Notes: a model not told the origin generated them from the letters alone. Shown: positions 1 to 11,432, counted from the first letter of the stretch. The stretch: 64,000 nt of DNA from Paraescarpia echinospica (GCA_020002185.1 CM034534.1:68791652-68855651); one strand, 5' to 3'. Numbers and translations: made by a program.

Positions 1-102
1 AACTGTTTGATTCGGTATGTATGTAAACGCAGTATCAACGACGCCAGGTTCTGCAGTATAATGATCGACTATGCAAATGGTGCTGCAATTCGACTTCTTC
101 AG

Positions 103-181
103 TTAAACCGCAGCTTCTGTCAATGTCGTCTGGCTATCTGCTGGTGTCACTGCCGGTGTCACTTCGTTCTGACGATTTTTC
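103..181 (-). CDS. Gene A exon 6: cytoplasmic tail
   Basis: The acceptor cgtgtttcag precedes the exon. AG from exon 5 plus G makes Arg, followed by KNRQNEVTPAVTPADSQTTL and TEAAV, then a TAA stop. It is identical to 23385-23463. Confidence 0.75.
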
Positions 182-500
182 CTGAAACACGAATGGCAGT
201 GGTACTCCCCAGCAAAGTTATTGAATAGTAGACGTAGGCTTTATGTTAGTTAACCCCAATATCCTACCCACCTGCATCAACGGTTTAATAGGGTATTATG
301 AGAGGAAAAGATAAATAATTATGAGAACTTACAAGTAATGAGAATATACGTCATTGCAATGACTGGAGGTATTTAATATGAGAAATATGTTTGTATGAGG
401 CATGTGGATATAAAACAAACATACATGGGACCAATAAAGAAAAGATACACAATAAGATGGGACCTTTAGAGATGAGACAAATATTTACGTGGGCCTATGA

Positions 501-501
<1 letters not shown>

Positions 502-587
<86 letters not shown>
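502..587. repeat. (TG)43 microsatellite in intron 5 of gene A
   Basis: An uninterrupted TG run of about 86 bp, present at the same length at 23784-23869. The long Cys-Val or His-Thr reading frames over it are repeat artefacts. Confidence 0.98.
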
Positions 588-591
<4 letters not shown>

Positions 592-882
592 TGAGGAGAT
601 TGAAAAGACAAACACATAGGTGGAGCCTACAGATACGCTTGTATTCAACCAAGGGAACTTGATAGAATAAGCTACAAATATAGGTTCGAATGCCGATGCT
701 TTCGACTTGATATTGCAAATACGACATGAAATATAATTATTTAGGCGATGGCACCTTTAATTTCATTGTTGCTGTCGGTAACACACTTCAGTCAGATTAT
801 TAGCTGGTATTAAAAGAAAATATTTGTTATTATAGTTTGTGGGCCAACTTAGCTGCACATCGACTCTAACCACGTGACTCAC

Positions 883-952
883 CTGAGGGCTGCCGGGATA
901 ATGAAGGCGCCAGCCAGTACAACCACGGCCAGGAGTAGACCGAACGTTGCAC
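883..952 (-). CDS. Gene A exon 5: transmembrane segment
   Basis: A 70-nt exon with acceptor cttgttcttgcag and donor CAG/gtgagt. It encodes GLLLAVVVLAGAFIIPAAL followed by R, a single hydrophobic helix. It is identical to gene C exon 5 (24165-24234) and homologous to gene B exon 5 (19592-19661). Confidence 0.8.
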
Positions 953-2175
953 CTGCAAGAACAAGAAAGAATTAAAGTTCCATTCTGAGATCGTCCATCT
1001 TTTAAATGCAAATTTCCAGTGAATCAACATGCCCCGTACACTACATATCACTTTCCGCAACACCATATGAGTTTTTACTCACATTATATACAATTTTAAA
1101 ATAAAGCGGCACGAAGACGAATTATTATATCCATGTGACATGTACATTTATTAATCCGTTGGCTGGACCTGGTGATGACAAAACAAAAGCATAATTTACC
1201 GAATAACATATAAAATGCCAAAGTTACGTATATAGTAGCAAGTATGATCAAATAAATACTGTTCACGTTGTGCATACGCTTTCTTAAAAACAGTTTAAAA
1301 CGGTAGTTTAACAAAGAATGCAACGTTAACAGCCTTCTTACGATATATTTTATGTGATACCATTCGCCCGCACTTGGCAATATTATATTCACTTTATTGG
1401 CATTGTCGTGATTTGTCTTTGTTTATTGACAATGTCATCATTATTATTGATTATTTTATATTTATTGTTTATTATTTATTTATTATTGTTATTATAATGC
1501 ACGGCTCTTTCTGTACATATATATATGGCAAGGGCGATATATATATATATATATATACAAGCTCTGTAATTATTAAATATGCACGTTGTTATACGTTTTA
1601 TGTTGTTTTAACCCATATGGATTCGGCTTGAATTGTTTAGTTTATTTCATTTAACAATCTTATTGGTTAAATGACTGACATAGCAAATTACGCCATTGCT
1701 TATGCAATACAACTTCAGTATTATACATAACAAAATATTTGTTTTATACTTTTTCCCTTTATTTTATACACCTTGTTGTTTCTAAGACCACTTTTTATGT
1801 AGCTGAGCCCATGATGTTAACCTAAATTTAAACGATAACCACCTTCCGCAAAAAAAAACTGAAAACATGTCAAAACCTCGCTCTGATTACTTTTAGCGTC
1901 CCTCTTCATACATTTCTGAACGATTCTGGCTTCTTGCGCATTTGAGCGGGTGTTTTCGAGGACTTAATCACTTTAGAAGTTATCATTATTTGATTACTAA
2001 CTAACCAAAATGAATGTTGCTATTCAGTCAGCCAAATTAAACAAAACAAGGATAATTGTAGGTAGGCCCTAATCCGAAAATATTAAATTTCTTGGAAAAA
2101 CGGGAGAAATATTATTAGTGCGGATATGTTTTTAAAACATAAAACGATGCCAGATCAGAACCCACCGGAACCCAC

Positions 2176-2790
2176 CGATAATTGCATTGTCTGAAACGCC
2201 ATCATACGTTAAGGAAGAAAACGAGCCCGTGTTCGACGTAGTGACGCCGCTTGGTGACTTCGTTGTCGTCGCTGTCGTCGTAGTTGAAGCAGTGTCGCCA
2301 GGTGTCGTGGTGTCGTCGTCGACGGACGGTGTGTTGGTGTCCGTGTTTGCGGTGATTGTCGCTGTGCCGGCTGTTTTGGTGTTGGTGGTAGATTTGGTAG
2401 TAGTACTAGTAGTAATAGTAGTAGTTGTTGTGTCGGCAGGTGTAGTTGTTGTATCGACAGGTGAGGTAGTTATATTGACAGATGTGGTAGTTGTATCGAC
2501 AGGTGTGGTAGTAGTGGCGACAGGTGTGGTAGTTGTGGCGACAGGTGTGGTAGTTGTATTAATAACTGTGGTGATGTCCGGCGAGGTAGTTGTAGGTGCG
2601 AGTGTGGTAGTTGTCGTAGGTGGTGGTGTAGTAGTAGTTGTTGTTGTCGTCGTAGTTGTAGTAGTTGTTGTTGTAGTCGTAGTCGTTGTTGGGGGTGTAT
2701 TATCGCAAACTACATCAACATATCCGTCCCCGAGATAGTCCGTAGGCAAGCGAGTCCGCGCATATGGCGGCGGTGCATTGCAGGTGCGGC
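2176..2790 (-). CDS. Gene A exon 4: Thr-rich mucin-like stalk
   Basis: About 204 codons in the family frame. GYVDVVCDN, which carries the last cysteine of the ectodomain, is followed by poly-Thr, a few seven-residue Thr4-Pro-Val-Ala/Asp repeats, and a non-repetitive Thr/Ser segment ending SDNAIIG. The donor is G/gtgggt, where gene C has gtgagt. The 3' end is well supported by alignment to gene C. The 5' end at 2790 is inferred from a phase-compatible acceptor (cgcacag). Homology to gene C ends near 2725, so upstream residues are uncertain. Confidence 0.6.
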
Positions 2791-2925
2791 CTGTGCGTCG
2801 CAGGTGGTGGCAGGTGTGGTGGTGTGTGTGGTGGTGCGGTGGTAAAAGGTGGTAAAAGGCAAGGTGAGTATCGGTCAGGTGAAAATAGGAACGTCCAGGT
2901 TCCTCCACCTATTAACACCACTTAC

Positions 2926-3069
2926 ATTAAAACCCATGAACATTCCGCACCATTACTTTCACGAATGGGGTCCGGCTGGTTTATCCAAGTCCAAAGATCT
3001 CCATCCAATCGCATTATGGCCACGAAGGCGGCATCAAAGTCCGGTAACCATAAATAATCGCCTTTACTC
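2926..3069 (-). other. Possible C-type-lectin-like exon fragment
   Basis: An open stretch reads DYLWLPDF...AFVAI..DGDLWTWI...SNGAECSWVLM and ends at a consensus donor AAT/gtaagt. The Trp-rich strand and GAEC pattern resemble the end of the long loop of C-type lectin-like domains. No convincing acceptor or pyrimidine tract precedes it, and its phase (2) does not fit the gene A stalk exon (1). It lies exactly in the 360-bp stretch that replaces gene C exons 1-3. It may be a relic or chance. Confidence 0.3.
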
Positions 3070-3084
3070 ATTGTTCTTATTGTT

Positions 3085-4020
3085 ACATGCGGGAAGGACG
3101 AGCTACACTTGACCAAAGAACATATTCGACGTGACTAATTAATTAGAGGTATTCCATCTGAAGCTTATCGGTTTGAGGGGCAATCTTGTTCAATTAAAAA
3201 TATACCTAAAATTAAGTTGATGTTATTTATGCTGGTTCTGTTTACTAGTATTGCTACACTATTAAGAACAAAACATCTTTTTAATGTTCACAATATTACA
3301 TTGTGTGTTTGCATTCGATACTGGTATATATTGGTCAGCCCTTTTAAACATCGATACTGCTGGCAGTTATAGAATAGGTACAGAAAAAAAATAACCCGTG
3401 TTCCACATGTTCCACATAGTTTAGCAAACGTCTCTGTCCCTCTTGTTGTCTACTTGTCCTTTGGCAAAGTATCCGTTTGCGAAATATCCCTTATTCGAGT
3501 ATAAGGTACAAATGTAAGATTGTCAAAATTGTCAAAATACGAATCATCTAAAATCACACGGGGGCGACTCTGCCAATACTTTGTTAAAACTGACATGTCA
3601 CTGATGTCGCGGTGTTTCGGGAATCTATATAATTATAGGCGTTAAATCGTTACCAGAACGGGGCTGTAGATCGCGCGCCGGTCATTGGCTCGCACGTGTC
3701 AAAACATGATCTCATCTAACTTTGCCAGCCACAGAGCGAGTTTGTTTGTTTGTTTTGATGACGACCGGTCATGTGCATTGCATGTGCGTAGACGTTTTGT
3801 CGGACTTCGGTCTGTCTTCGCAAACCATCAATCAAATCAAATGAATCAGTGCGGCTGTTTTTGCTTCTTCGTGGAATTGTCCAGACGGCGGATCAAGTGT
3901 AGGACGAGTTACTGTTGTCAATGAACCGGGCATCTGATTGGCCAGACGACTTAGCGGCGCGGGATTAATGTCCAATCGTCATCCAGCATTAAAGACAACT
4001 GTCACGGTTACATAAAAATA
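3085..4020. repeat. Duplicated flank matching 30780-32400
   Basis: Blocks such as attccatctgaagcttatcg, the GTTTCGGGAATCT region and the 3685-3990 segment recur in order at 30840-32370, upstream of gene C exon 1, with indels and substitutions. No coding exon was recognised. Confidence 0.8.
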
Positions 4021-4267
4021 CATATGATATATGATCTTTTGCAGTATGTTCCTCACCTATTGAGGAATCGAAATAGCATTTAAAATATGTTTTTTCGTAA
4101 TGTAATATTGTCCTAAGATACCACAATGTGAAATATATGTTATCGTATATAATGTTGTCTTAAGATGTCAAAATATGAGCTGAGCATATCAACTTGTTTA
4201 ATTGTAATTTTCGCTAATTAGTATTACATATATAATATCTATAATACATATTATATTATTCTTACGG

Positions 4268-5110
4268 GTGCGTCCAACTTTCGTGAACGTCTTTGTAACT
4301 ATTTGGAGCTTAAACCGAGGTTCGGATATTTTGCCTCCGCACATGATAGATGTTGCATTTGAACGTATCTTTCTTTTGAAACGAAGAAGTAGTATTACTA
4401 ATGTGACTACATCTAAACTCTACCACTCGGTGTTTCTCACCAGTCGGGTATCAGGCACAGTATATTATGACCTGCCATTCACGTAAATGTTATGTTTAGC
4501 GAATAAGCTATTAATCGCATTTGGTTAATCGCTGCTACACTATATCAACGACCAGTCTGTGAGTAGAACAGGGATTAGTCTGCGCGACATTTAATAGGTG
4601 TCCATTGATCCTCGAGAGAACGGCGCCGTTAGTTGGTCAACCCCCATTGATTTACGCCACAATCAAATGGTACATGTGTGCATGCGTTTGTACGTACCTA
4701 TGTACGGATTTAGACGATTTGAGAAAAAAACACCGATAAGATGGCAAGTGGCCAAGGAAACCATGTTCTCACCATAATGCTAACAGTTTTTCTTTTACGT
4801 TCAACCCGTCCTTGGTATGCGCATGTGCTCGCGCGTGTGTGCATGCGTATCTGCCTAAGTACGGATTTAAAGCATTTGGATAAAACACAGAGAAGATGGA
4901 AAATGGCGAAGAAAATAATTTTCTCGTCGCGATTCTAACACTGTTTTCTGTTACATTTAATCCGCCCTTGGTGTGCACGTGAGTGCGTGTGTGCAAGAAG
5001 GCCTATCAGTGCGCGTGTGTCTGTGTCATCTGTGCATTTGATTGTGTACATGGTTGTTTCCTTATTTGTTTGTCTGTTTATGTGTGCATGTGTGTGTGTG
5101 CATGCGTTCG
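4268..5110. repeat. Duplicated noncoding block matching about 40110-40960
   Basis: Long near-identical runs are shared (for example ggttcggatattttgcctcc and ataagatggcaagtggccaa) in the same order and orientation. The rest of 4020-5640 is AT-rich and shows no gene. Confidence 0.85.
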
Positions 5111-5659
5111 TGCGTATGTGTAAGTACTTTCTTACGAAATAGCAGTCATACACGGTTGCTTATTAACGTTTCTTCTTGTCTTACGGGTCGTCCGCCTCCC
5201 ATGTGTTTGAACCGTTATTTTGTTCAATACTTTGTAATCATGCAGCTTCTTCTGCACGTGTATTTGATCTCATGTTATTCTCCTCTTCGCTTGTGTTATA
5301 AATCTCTTGTTTTGTGTTTTTATAACGAAGATCTCTCACGTCTATTCAACTTACTTCACCGCCTTTGTAGTATGTCTCGTATATGTATTCGCATTTGTGC
5401 TTTATCAAAAAATATTTATTTAGTATTATATATTAACTAAGTAAATAGATGACACTAAATGGTACGAAATTGTTGTGCAACGCACTAAAATACGCCACGT
5501 CAAAGACTTGACTAAACCGTCGAAACCACATTATTTAATTGTGGTTTCGTAACCTCTGTAATGCATGCGTCTTTAAATTGTGCCTCCTGTAGTTTGCGGA
5601 AGAGGGCCACAGTACAGCGTTAGGTCTACTATGAGCATCATAAATATACCACGTCTACT

Positions 5660-5790
5660 GTAGCCTCGATTACCCAGGCGCCGTGAAGTGGCAGCACATT
5701 TTCGCTCCTCACTACGGCCTGGAACATTAAAGCCCTGCCAATGTTACCGGTAGGTGGCTTTACCCCAGATTCGGATCGAGATGATGATTG
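5660..5790. repeat. Dispersed repeat, unsplit copy
   Basis: The segment gcctcgattacccaggcgcc recurs at about 59261. Its continuation ctcactacggcctggaa recurs at about 63510. The two halves there are separated by the PHD-type retrotransposon, so this copy shows the uninterrupted arrangement. Confidence 0.7.
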
Positions 5791-6169
5791 GATCTCAGGC
5801 CAACGAAGACATAACACATTAAATATGGATACACTTTTATCAGATAATACTATACTGCAACAACTATTCAATAGTAAACTTATATTGAAACATGTCACAC
5901 AAACAATAAACCGACATTAAACTGTTTTCGTAGTGTAATACCTTTAATACATATTCACTAGGTAGCAGCTCTCGTGGCTGTCAACGATCCCGTATTGACG
6001 TTCTTTGCCTAAGCTCGAACACAAACAAAAGACTAAGAGTGAATAAGCATGATATAAATACCAAACAAGGACAAATTTACCGAAACAAAGTGAAATCGAT
6101 GTCGCGCGCAATAGTCGGACTGCTAATTAATATATGTAGTCGCCAAAGTACAACCAAAACATACTGATC

Positions 6170-6475
6170 ATGGTGGCTAACTCGTGTCGTGCAATTATTT
6201 TTAGGGTCCTCGGTTCGAATCCCGTAGAGTACTTGAAACTTTCGATTTTGTTCATTTAGTTTAAGATTCATTTTATTTTGTATAATACTAATTTCGGGCA
6301 CTATATCGTAATTTTATTTCGTTATCGAAAACATACATAATATATAAACATTCTGAGGGATAGACATGCTAACTTGCAGTGGGAAGTCAAAACGTGATTC
6401 TGAGCCAGACTCTCTTCCTGGCGAAGTCACACAGCCAGACGAGAGTCGGTCAAGAGAGACTACGTCTAGTAAAAG
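6170..6475 (+). mobile_element. SINE-like repeat with tRNA-type A and B boxes
   Basis: An A-box-like tggctaactcgtg (6174-6186) and a near-perfect B box ggttcgaatcc (6212-6222) are about 25 bp apart, as in RNA polymerase III promoters. The body downstream (to about 6475) recurs at 28319-28550, where the B box is degraded (tttgaatccc). No foldable complete tRNA gene was seen. A tRNA-derived SINE is inferred. Confidence 0.5.
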
Positions 6476-6477
6476 AA

Positions 6478-8485
6478 GGTCGGTCTCTGAATCGACATAA
6501 GACTAACTGCACTGAGCTCACTTATTGCCTATTTTGAAATTCGGCATTTCCGTTCGTTCGTCCCAGTTTACGTCATTTCACCAAGTTGCATAAGGAGTAC
6601 CTGGCTGTATACGGTAGTGTGTACATTTCACCAAGTTGTATAACGAGTACCTGGTTATGTACGGTAGTGTGTACATTTCACCAAGTTGTATAACGAGTAC
6701 CTGGCTATATACGGTAGTGTGTACATTTCACCAAGTTGCATAACGAGTACCTGGTTATATACGGTAGTGTGTACATTTCACCAAGTTGTATAACGAGTAC
6801 CTGGCTACATACGGTAGTGTGTACATTTCACCAAGTTGTATAACGAGTACCTGGCTATATACAGTAGTGTGTACATTTCACCTAGTTGTATAACGAGTAC
6901 CTGGCTACATACGGCAGTGTGTACATTTCACCAAGTTGTATAACGAGTACCTGGCTATATACGGTAGTGTGTACATTTCACCAAGTTGTATAACGAGTAC
7001 CTGGTTATATACGGCAGTGAGTACATTTCACCAAGTTGTAAAACGAGTACCTGGCTATATACAGTAGTATGTACATTTCACCAAGTTGTATAACGAGTAC
7101 CTGGCTATATACGGCAGTGTGTACATTTCACCAAGTTGTTTAACGAGTACCTGACTATATACGGTAGTGTGTACATTTCACCAAGTTGTATAACGGGTAC
7201 CTGGCTATATACGGTATTGTGTACATTTCACCAAGTTGTATAACGAATACCTGGCTATATACGGCAGTGTGTACATTTCACCAAGTTGGATAACGAGTAC
7301 CTGGCTATATACGGTAGTGTGTACATTTCACCAAGTTGTATAACGAGTACCTGGCTATATACGGTAGTGTGTACATTTCACCAAGTTGTATAACGAGTAC
7401 CTGGCTATATACGGTAGTGTGTACATTTCACCAAGTTGTATAACGAGTACCTGGCTATATACGGTAGTGTGTACATTTCACCAAGTTGTATAACGAGTAC
7501 CTGGCTATATACGGTAGTGTGTACATTTCACCAAGTTGTATAACGAGTACCTGGCTATATACGGCAGTGTGTACATTTCACCAAGTTGCATAACGAGTAC
7601 CTGGTTATATACGGTAGTGTGTACATTTCACCAAGTTGTATAACGAGTACCTGGCTATATACGGTAATGTGTACATTTCACCAAGTTGCATAACAAGTAC
7701 CTGGCTACATACGGTAATGTGTACATTTCACCAAGTTGTATAACGAGTACCTGGCTGTATACAGTAGTGTGTACATTTCACCAAGTTGTATAACGAGTAC
7801 CTGGCTATATACGGTAATGTGTACATTTCACCAAGTTGTAGAACGAGTACCTGGCTGTATACAGTAGCGTGTACATTTCACCAAGTTGTATAACGAGTAC
7901 CTGGCTATATACGGTAATGTGTACATTTCACCAAGTTGTATAACGAGTACCTGGCTAATACGGTAATGTGTACATTTCACCAAGTTGTATAACGAGTACC
8001 TGGCTATATACGGTAGTGTGTACATTTCACCAAGTTGTAGAACGAGTACCTGGCTATATACGGTAGTGTGTACATTTCACCAAGTTGTAGAACGAGTACC
8101 TGGCTATATACGGTAATGTGTACATTTCACCAAGTTGTTTAACGAGTACCTGGCTAATACGGTAATGTGTACATTTCACCAAGTTGTATAACGAGTACCT
8201 GGCTATGTACGGTAGTGTGTACATTTCACCAAGTTGTAGAACGAGTACCTGGCTATATACGGCAGTGTGTACATATGAAAAAAATTATTCTTCTTGCAGT
8301 GACTGCAGAGTTGTTGAGCAATTATTGTTCTGAATAATTATTTATATTACAAGTTACGTTATGTTGACATTTGAGTATTTTGATTGGTACAATTTGATCG
8401 TGTTAAAGCTAACGTAATACGTGGTGCAAATTGTGATAATTAAAACTACTGATATGTCAACGAAATGTAAGTTGTATAGGGGATT
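6478..8485. mobile_element. Repeat element carrying a 50-bp satellite array (about 34 units)
   Basis: The array 6573-8276 consists of tandem 50-bp units beginning gtgtacatttcaccaagttg, with scattered point changes and a few 49-bp units. The left flank (ggtctctgaatcgacata ... ttccgttcgttcgtcc) and the right flank (acatatgaaa ... acgaaatgtaagttg) recur around a shorter array at 41103-41705. Nonautonomous elements with internal satellite cores are known in molluscs; assigning this one to such a family is inference. Confidence 0.85.
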
Positions 8486-8499
8486 TCGTGTAAAACGCT

Positions 8500-8960
8500 G
8501 TATGCCATATTTGGAAGAGCGTGGCGAGAAAAATATAGTAGACTGAAAAATACATTGACCGACCACTTGTTTATTGCTGAACTATGAAACGTGCATCAAA
8601 GTAGGGGTTGAAAGACTGAAATAAGTTTAATGTTATCAATACGTTGAGCAGTAATTACGGATAAAAACAAATGAAAATAAGAAATCATAACTAGGACATC
8701 TGTTGGAGCTGTTTTTGTTTTAGGAAATATCGGACATGTTCCAGTACAATACATTTTCAACATGCTTAGAAAATAAAGTTTTTTCTCAATGCATATTACC
8801 AATTATAACATACGAATGCCAAACATGGTCAATGAAACATATCAAAATAAGTTAAGATCACCACAATGGGCCATGGAGAGAAAACTGTTGAACATCAAAG
8901 TAAATCATAAACGTCCGCATAGTGTCATCAGAATGATTACACAAGTGAGAGGCATAGGCG
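8500..8960 (+). mobile_element. Non-LTR retrotransposon 3' fragment (copy 1 of 3)
   Basis: Broken frames read TYECQTWS and then KLRSPQWAMERKLLNI, typical of the region after the reverse transcriptase core in RTE-like endonuclease/reverse transcriptases. A frameshift separates the two pieces. Copies recur at about 33400-33820 and 42150-42545 with shared flanks. Confidence 0.6.
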
Positions 8961-11432
8961 CGGGAACAGAGGGGGGCAGGGGGCAGCTACGTCCACTGGA
9001 ATTTCTCCGGGGGGCAGACATATGGTTCTGCCCCCATTAAATGTGAGCGTGAATGTTTTTTTTTGTGGCGCTCGTCAATGGCGGGTGAAAATGTAAATTT
9101 TATGAGACGATTAATGTGTATTTTTGTCGACTGTGAAAGTTATGTGCACTTGGAGGCAGACAGTCGAGCAAACCGAGACAGCTACAAGGTGATGGAAGAT
9201 GTGAAGATATGTTGCGGCTAAAATTTTACAGTGGTGCTGAAGCTCCGGTAGTCCCCCCACCAATATGAATTTCTTTCCCGTGCAGCTGATTGCTGGTTCT
9301 TATCATCCAATCTACCACTGGTTTGCTGGAATAACCAATCGAACTATAATTATTTGTTTGCTAATTTTGTAATGAGTCCTACGTTATCTGCCACCTTGTC
9401 TATTTAAATGTAACTTAATGCACTTAAAATCAACATTCAAGAAATGAAAATGGAGCCTAATGCAAAGTTAGACATTGGCCACGGCATGTACACCAATAAT
9501 TAATATACACATTATTTACCACTAGAGAGGTGTCATAGCAAAATACGAGTTTGTTTTGCTGATGTGGAAATACGAGAAATGGTCAACGTAGTTGTGTTTC
9601 CAAAAGCTCCTATTCTCAAATCAGGGAAGCAATGTAATTGATATGTTGTTGTGATATCTTGTACTGGGCCCTTGTCATTCACTGTATAACAACGGGAATC
9701 GCCTCAAGAGAACATGTGGCTCTCTATGTGGCTTTCAACGAATGATGTATTAGGATAACGTAGAATCACACCTTGCTGATTTGCAACTACACGATTTATG
9801 CACAAAATCGACAAAATGTATACAGCATAGAACATAAAATTGATTGATTTTGGACGTTTGGAATATATCGTGAAACCTCGATGCAAAGTGTATCACAAAT
9901 GTTAAAATAACATGTACGACCAACAAAACATGAGTTCATGAATGGTGACAGCGTGTTCCTTCGATTCTTTTTTATTTATAGTGAAAATATTTCATTTTTA
10001 TTACATTAGTTAACATTTATATTGACATATAAAGCACTTAGGAAGTGTCAACTACTTAATTATTTCGGCGAAGTAGTAAAATTATCGTGGAGTATTACAA
10101 TTTACATTGTCATATATGGATAACGTAGAACACATAAAATATATCCTCTAAAATATATGTTCAAATATAACATAGTCTGAACACGCGATCGATCATACAC
10201 TACCTAATGTAGCAGATTTTTAAATATACATAATTCAAATATACACTCATGATTAATTCCAGTGATAACACAATCATAACCTCTAATAACGTAAAATACA
10301 CATGTTGCTAATCCTGGCTAAATGTTTACATTATATATTGGTGTATCTATTAAACAAATTTACCCACTCAACAAAAGAAATTGCACTGTTGTGTCACAAA
10401 GGAGGTACAGGTGAGAAAGGGTCTTAGCAACTACAGACATAACTCCCTGTGCTTACATGCTCGCTGTGACCTGCCTTTTGAAATACATGGTAATAATGTG
10501 GCCAAAATTTCCTATCCATCGTCGATCTCAGTGATCTTCCCTATGAACATATCTTTTACATACAATTTCACTGCACCATAGTTTCCAAAAATAATCTCTT
10601 CACGTGTTTTCCATTCGCGCATGACCTCTTTGCTTATTTCTGGGATTGTTGAGTCGTTGGTTCCTCAGTTGTCAGCGTGCCATCTTCTACGTTTTTGGTG
10701 TTTCGTCTATGGTTACTCTCAGTTCCTTTTTGTTTTCCACATATAATGGCATACCCTATATATGTAGGATGGAAGACCAGCAGAAGGGATTGAAACACGA
10801 CATCTTAACGATGTACTATTTGATAGTCTACAAATCTCACAGCGTGTGTCCTCATTGAGCCGTGGATTCTAATACATCAGCGGGATGGTGTTGCTGACCT
10901 TTCATTCACCGCATCGTTCACGCCCAATGGGCACGGCACAGCTAACTCCGTCTGGGAAATACCCTATCCACAAACGTCTTACGCCGTCGTGATAAGTGTC
11001 CGTGTTTTCCAGCTCCTCATATCCCTTCGCATGGGAGGTTTACATAGCATCATTCACAGTATTGCCATTACGCCGATAGCATTATGTTGAACATAACCTT
11101 GTGCCATTGCACCATGTTGAAGATTATGCCGCATCTATATTGACTCGTCTGAGAAGCATGTGAGTCTGTCGGATTTTGGGCACGTTTGCCTTGTTAGAAA
11201 CAATATGCATGCACTATACAATCACCTTACGTCAACACCTCCATGGGAACTGCGAGAGTAGTTAAGCGGTACATCTGGATGAGTAAATGAAGGTGGATAA
11301 AATGAGGGACTTAAGATGCTGACTCATTTCCGGTTAGTGAGCGCCCCCTAGCAACTGTTGACTTAGTTCTGGTCACGTGACTGGAAGTAGCTAGCGCCCC
11401 CTGGTGGTACGGGCGGCTTGTAGGCTTGTCGG
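8961..11432. other. Noncoding stretch, no recognised gene
   Basis: AT-rich with short stop-rich frames. A G/C-run patch at 8955-9035 (ggggggcaggggg ... ctgccccccat) may belong to a degraded repeat. Nothing else could be assigned. Confidence 0.6.

Larger units (their letters stand above)
1..1513. repeat. Left copy of an identical 1.5-kb segmental duplication
   Basis: By eye this block matches 23283-24795 base for base (constant offset 23282), including the length of the GT microsatellite inside it. It holds the transmembrane and tail exons of gene A. Identity stops abruptly: after the shared gcacggctctttct the left copy has a (TA)n-rich insert, and later sequence is only roughly 80 percent similar. 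The left edge is not visible because the window starts inside the block. Confidence 0.95.
103..2790 (-). pseudogene. Gene A: 5'-truncated member of the six-cysteine/mucin-stalk membrane protein family
   Basis: Three exons of the family defined by gene C are present in order on the minus strand: a Thr-rich stalk exon (2176-2790), a transmembrane exon (883-952) and a tail exon (103-181), with phases 1, 1 and 2 as in gene C. Frames are open and the last two exons are identical to gene C. No copy of the signal-peptide exon or of the two cysteine exons was found upstream. The sequence at 3085-4020 instead matches what lies upstream of gene C exon 1 (from 30780), so about 3.4 kb carrying exons 1-3 seems to be missing. 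The TTTCAG acceptor of gene C exon 4 is not conserved; a substitute cacag/GC at 2791 keeps the phase. It is therefore either a broken gene or one that uses a new 5' end. Confidence 0.55.

Noticed and set aside
485..727. His-Thr or Cys-Val repeat proteins over (CA)n/(GT)n runs here and at 16.5, 23.8, 30.2, 35.3 and 44.2 kb
   Set aside because: Dinucleotide repeats are open in several frames on both strands; there is no other coding evidence.
5042..5440. 132-codon Cys/Leu/Tyr-rich frame
   Set aside because: The reading starts in a GTGC microsatellite-like tract and has no homologue; the duplicated locus at 40.9 kb does not preserve it.
6174..6240. A functional tRNA gene
   Set aside because: A and B boxes are present, but the acceptor and anticodon arms do not pair; a SINE head fits better.
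6573..8276. CRISPR-like array
   Set aside because: Units are contiguous 50-bp tandem repeats with no unique spacers, in a eukaryotic genome; this is satellite DNA.
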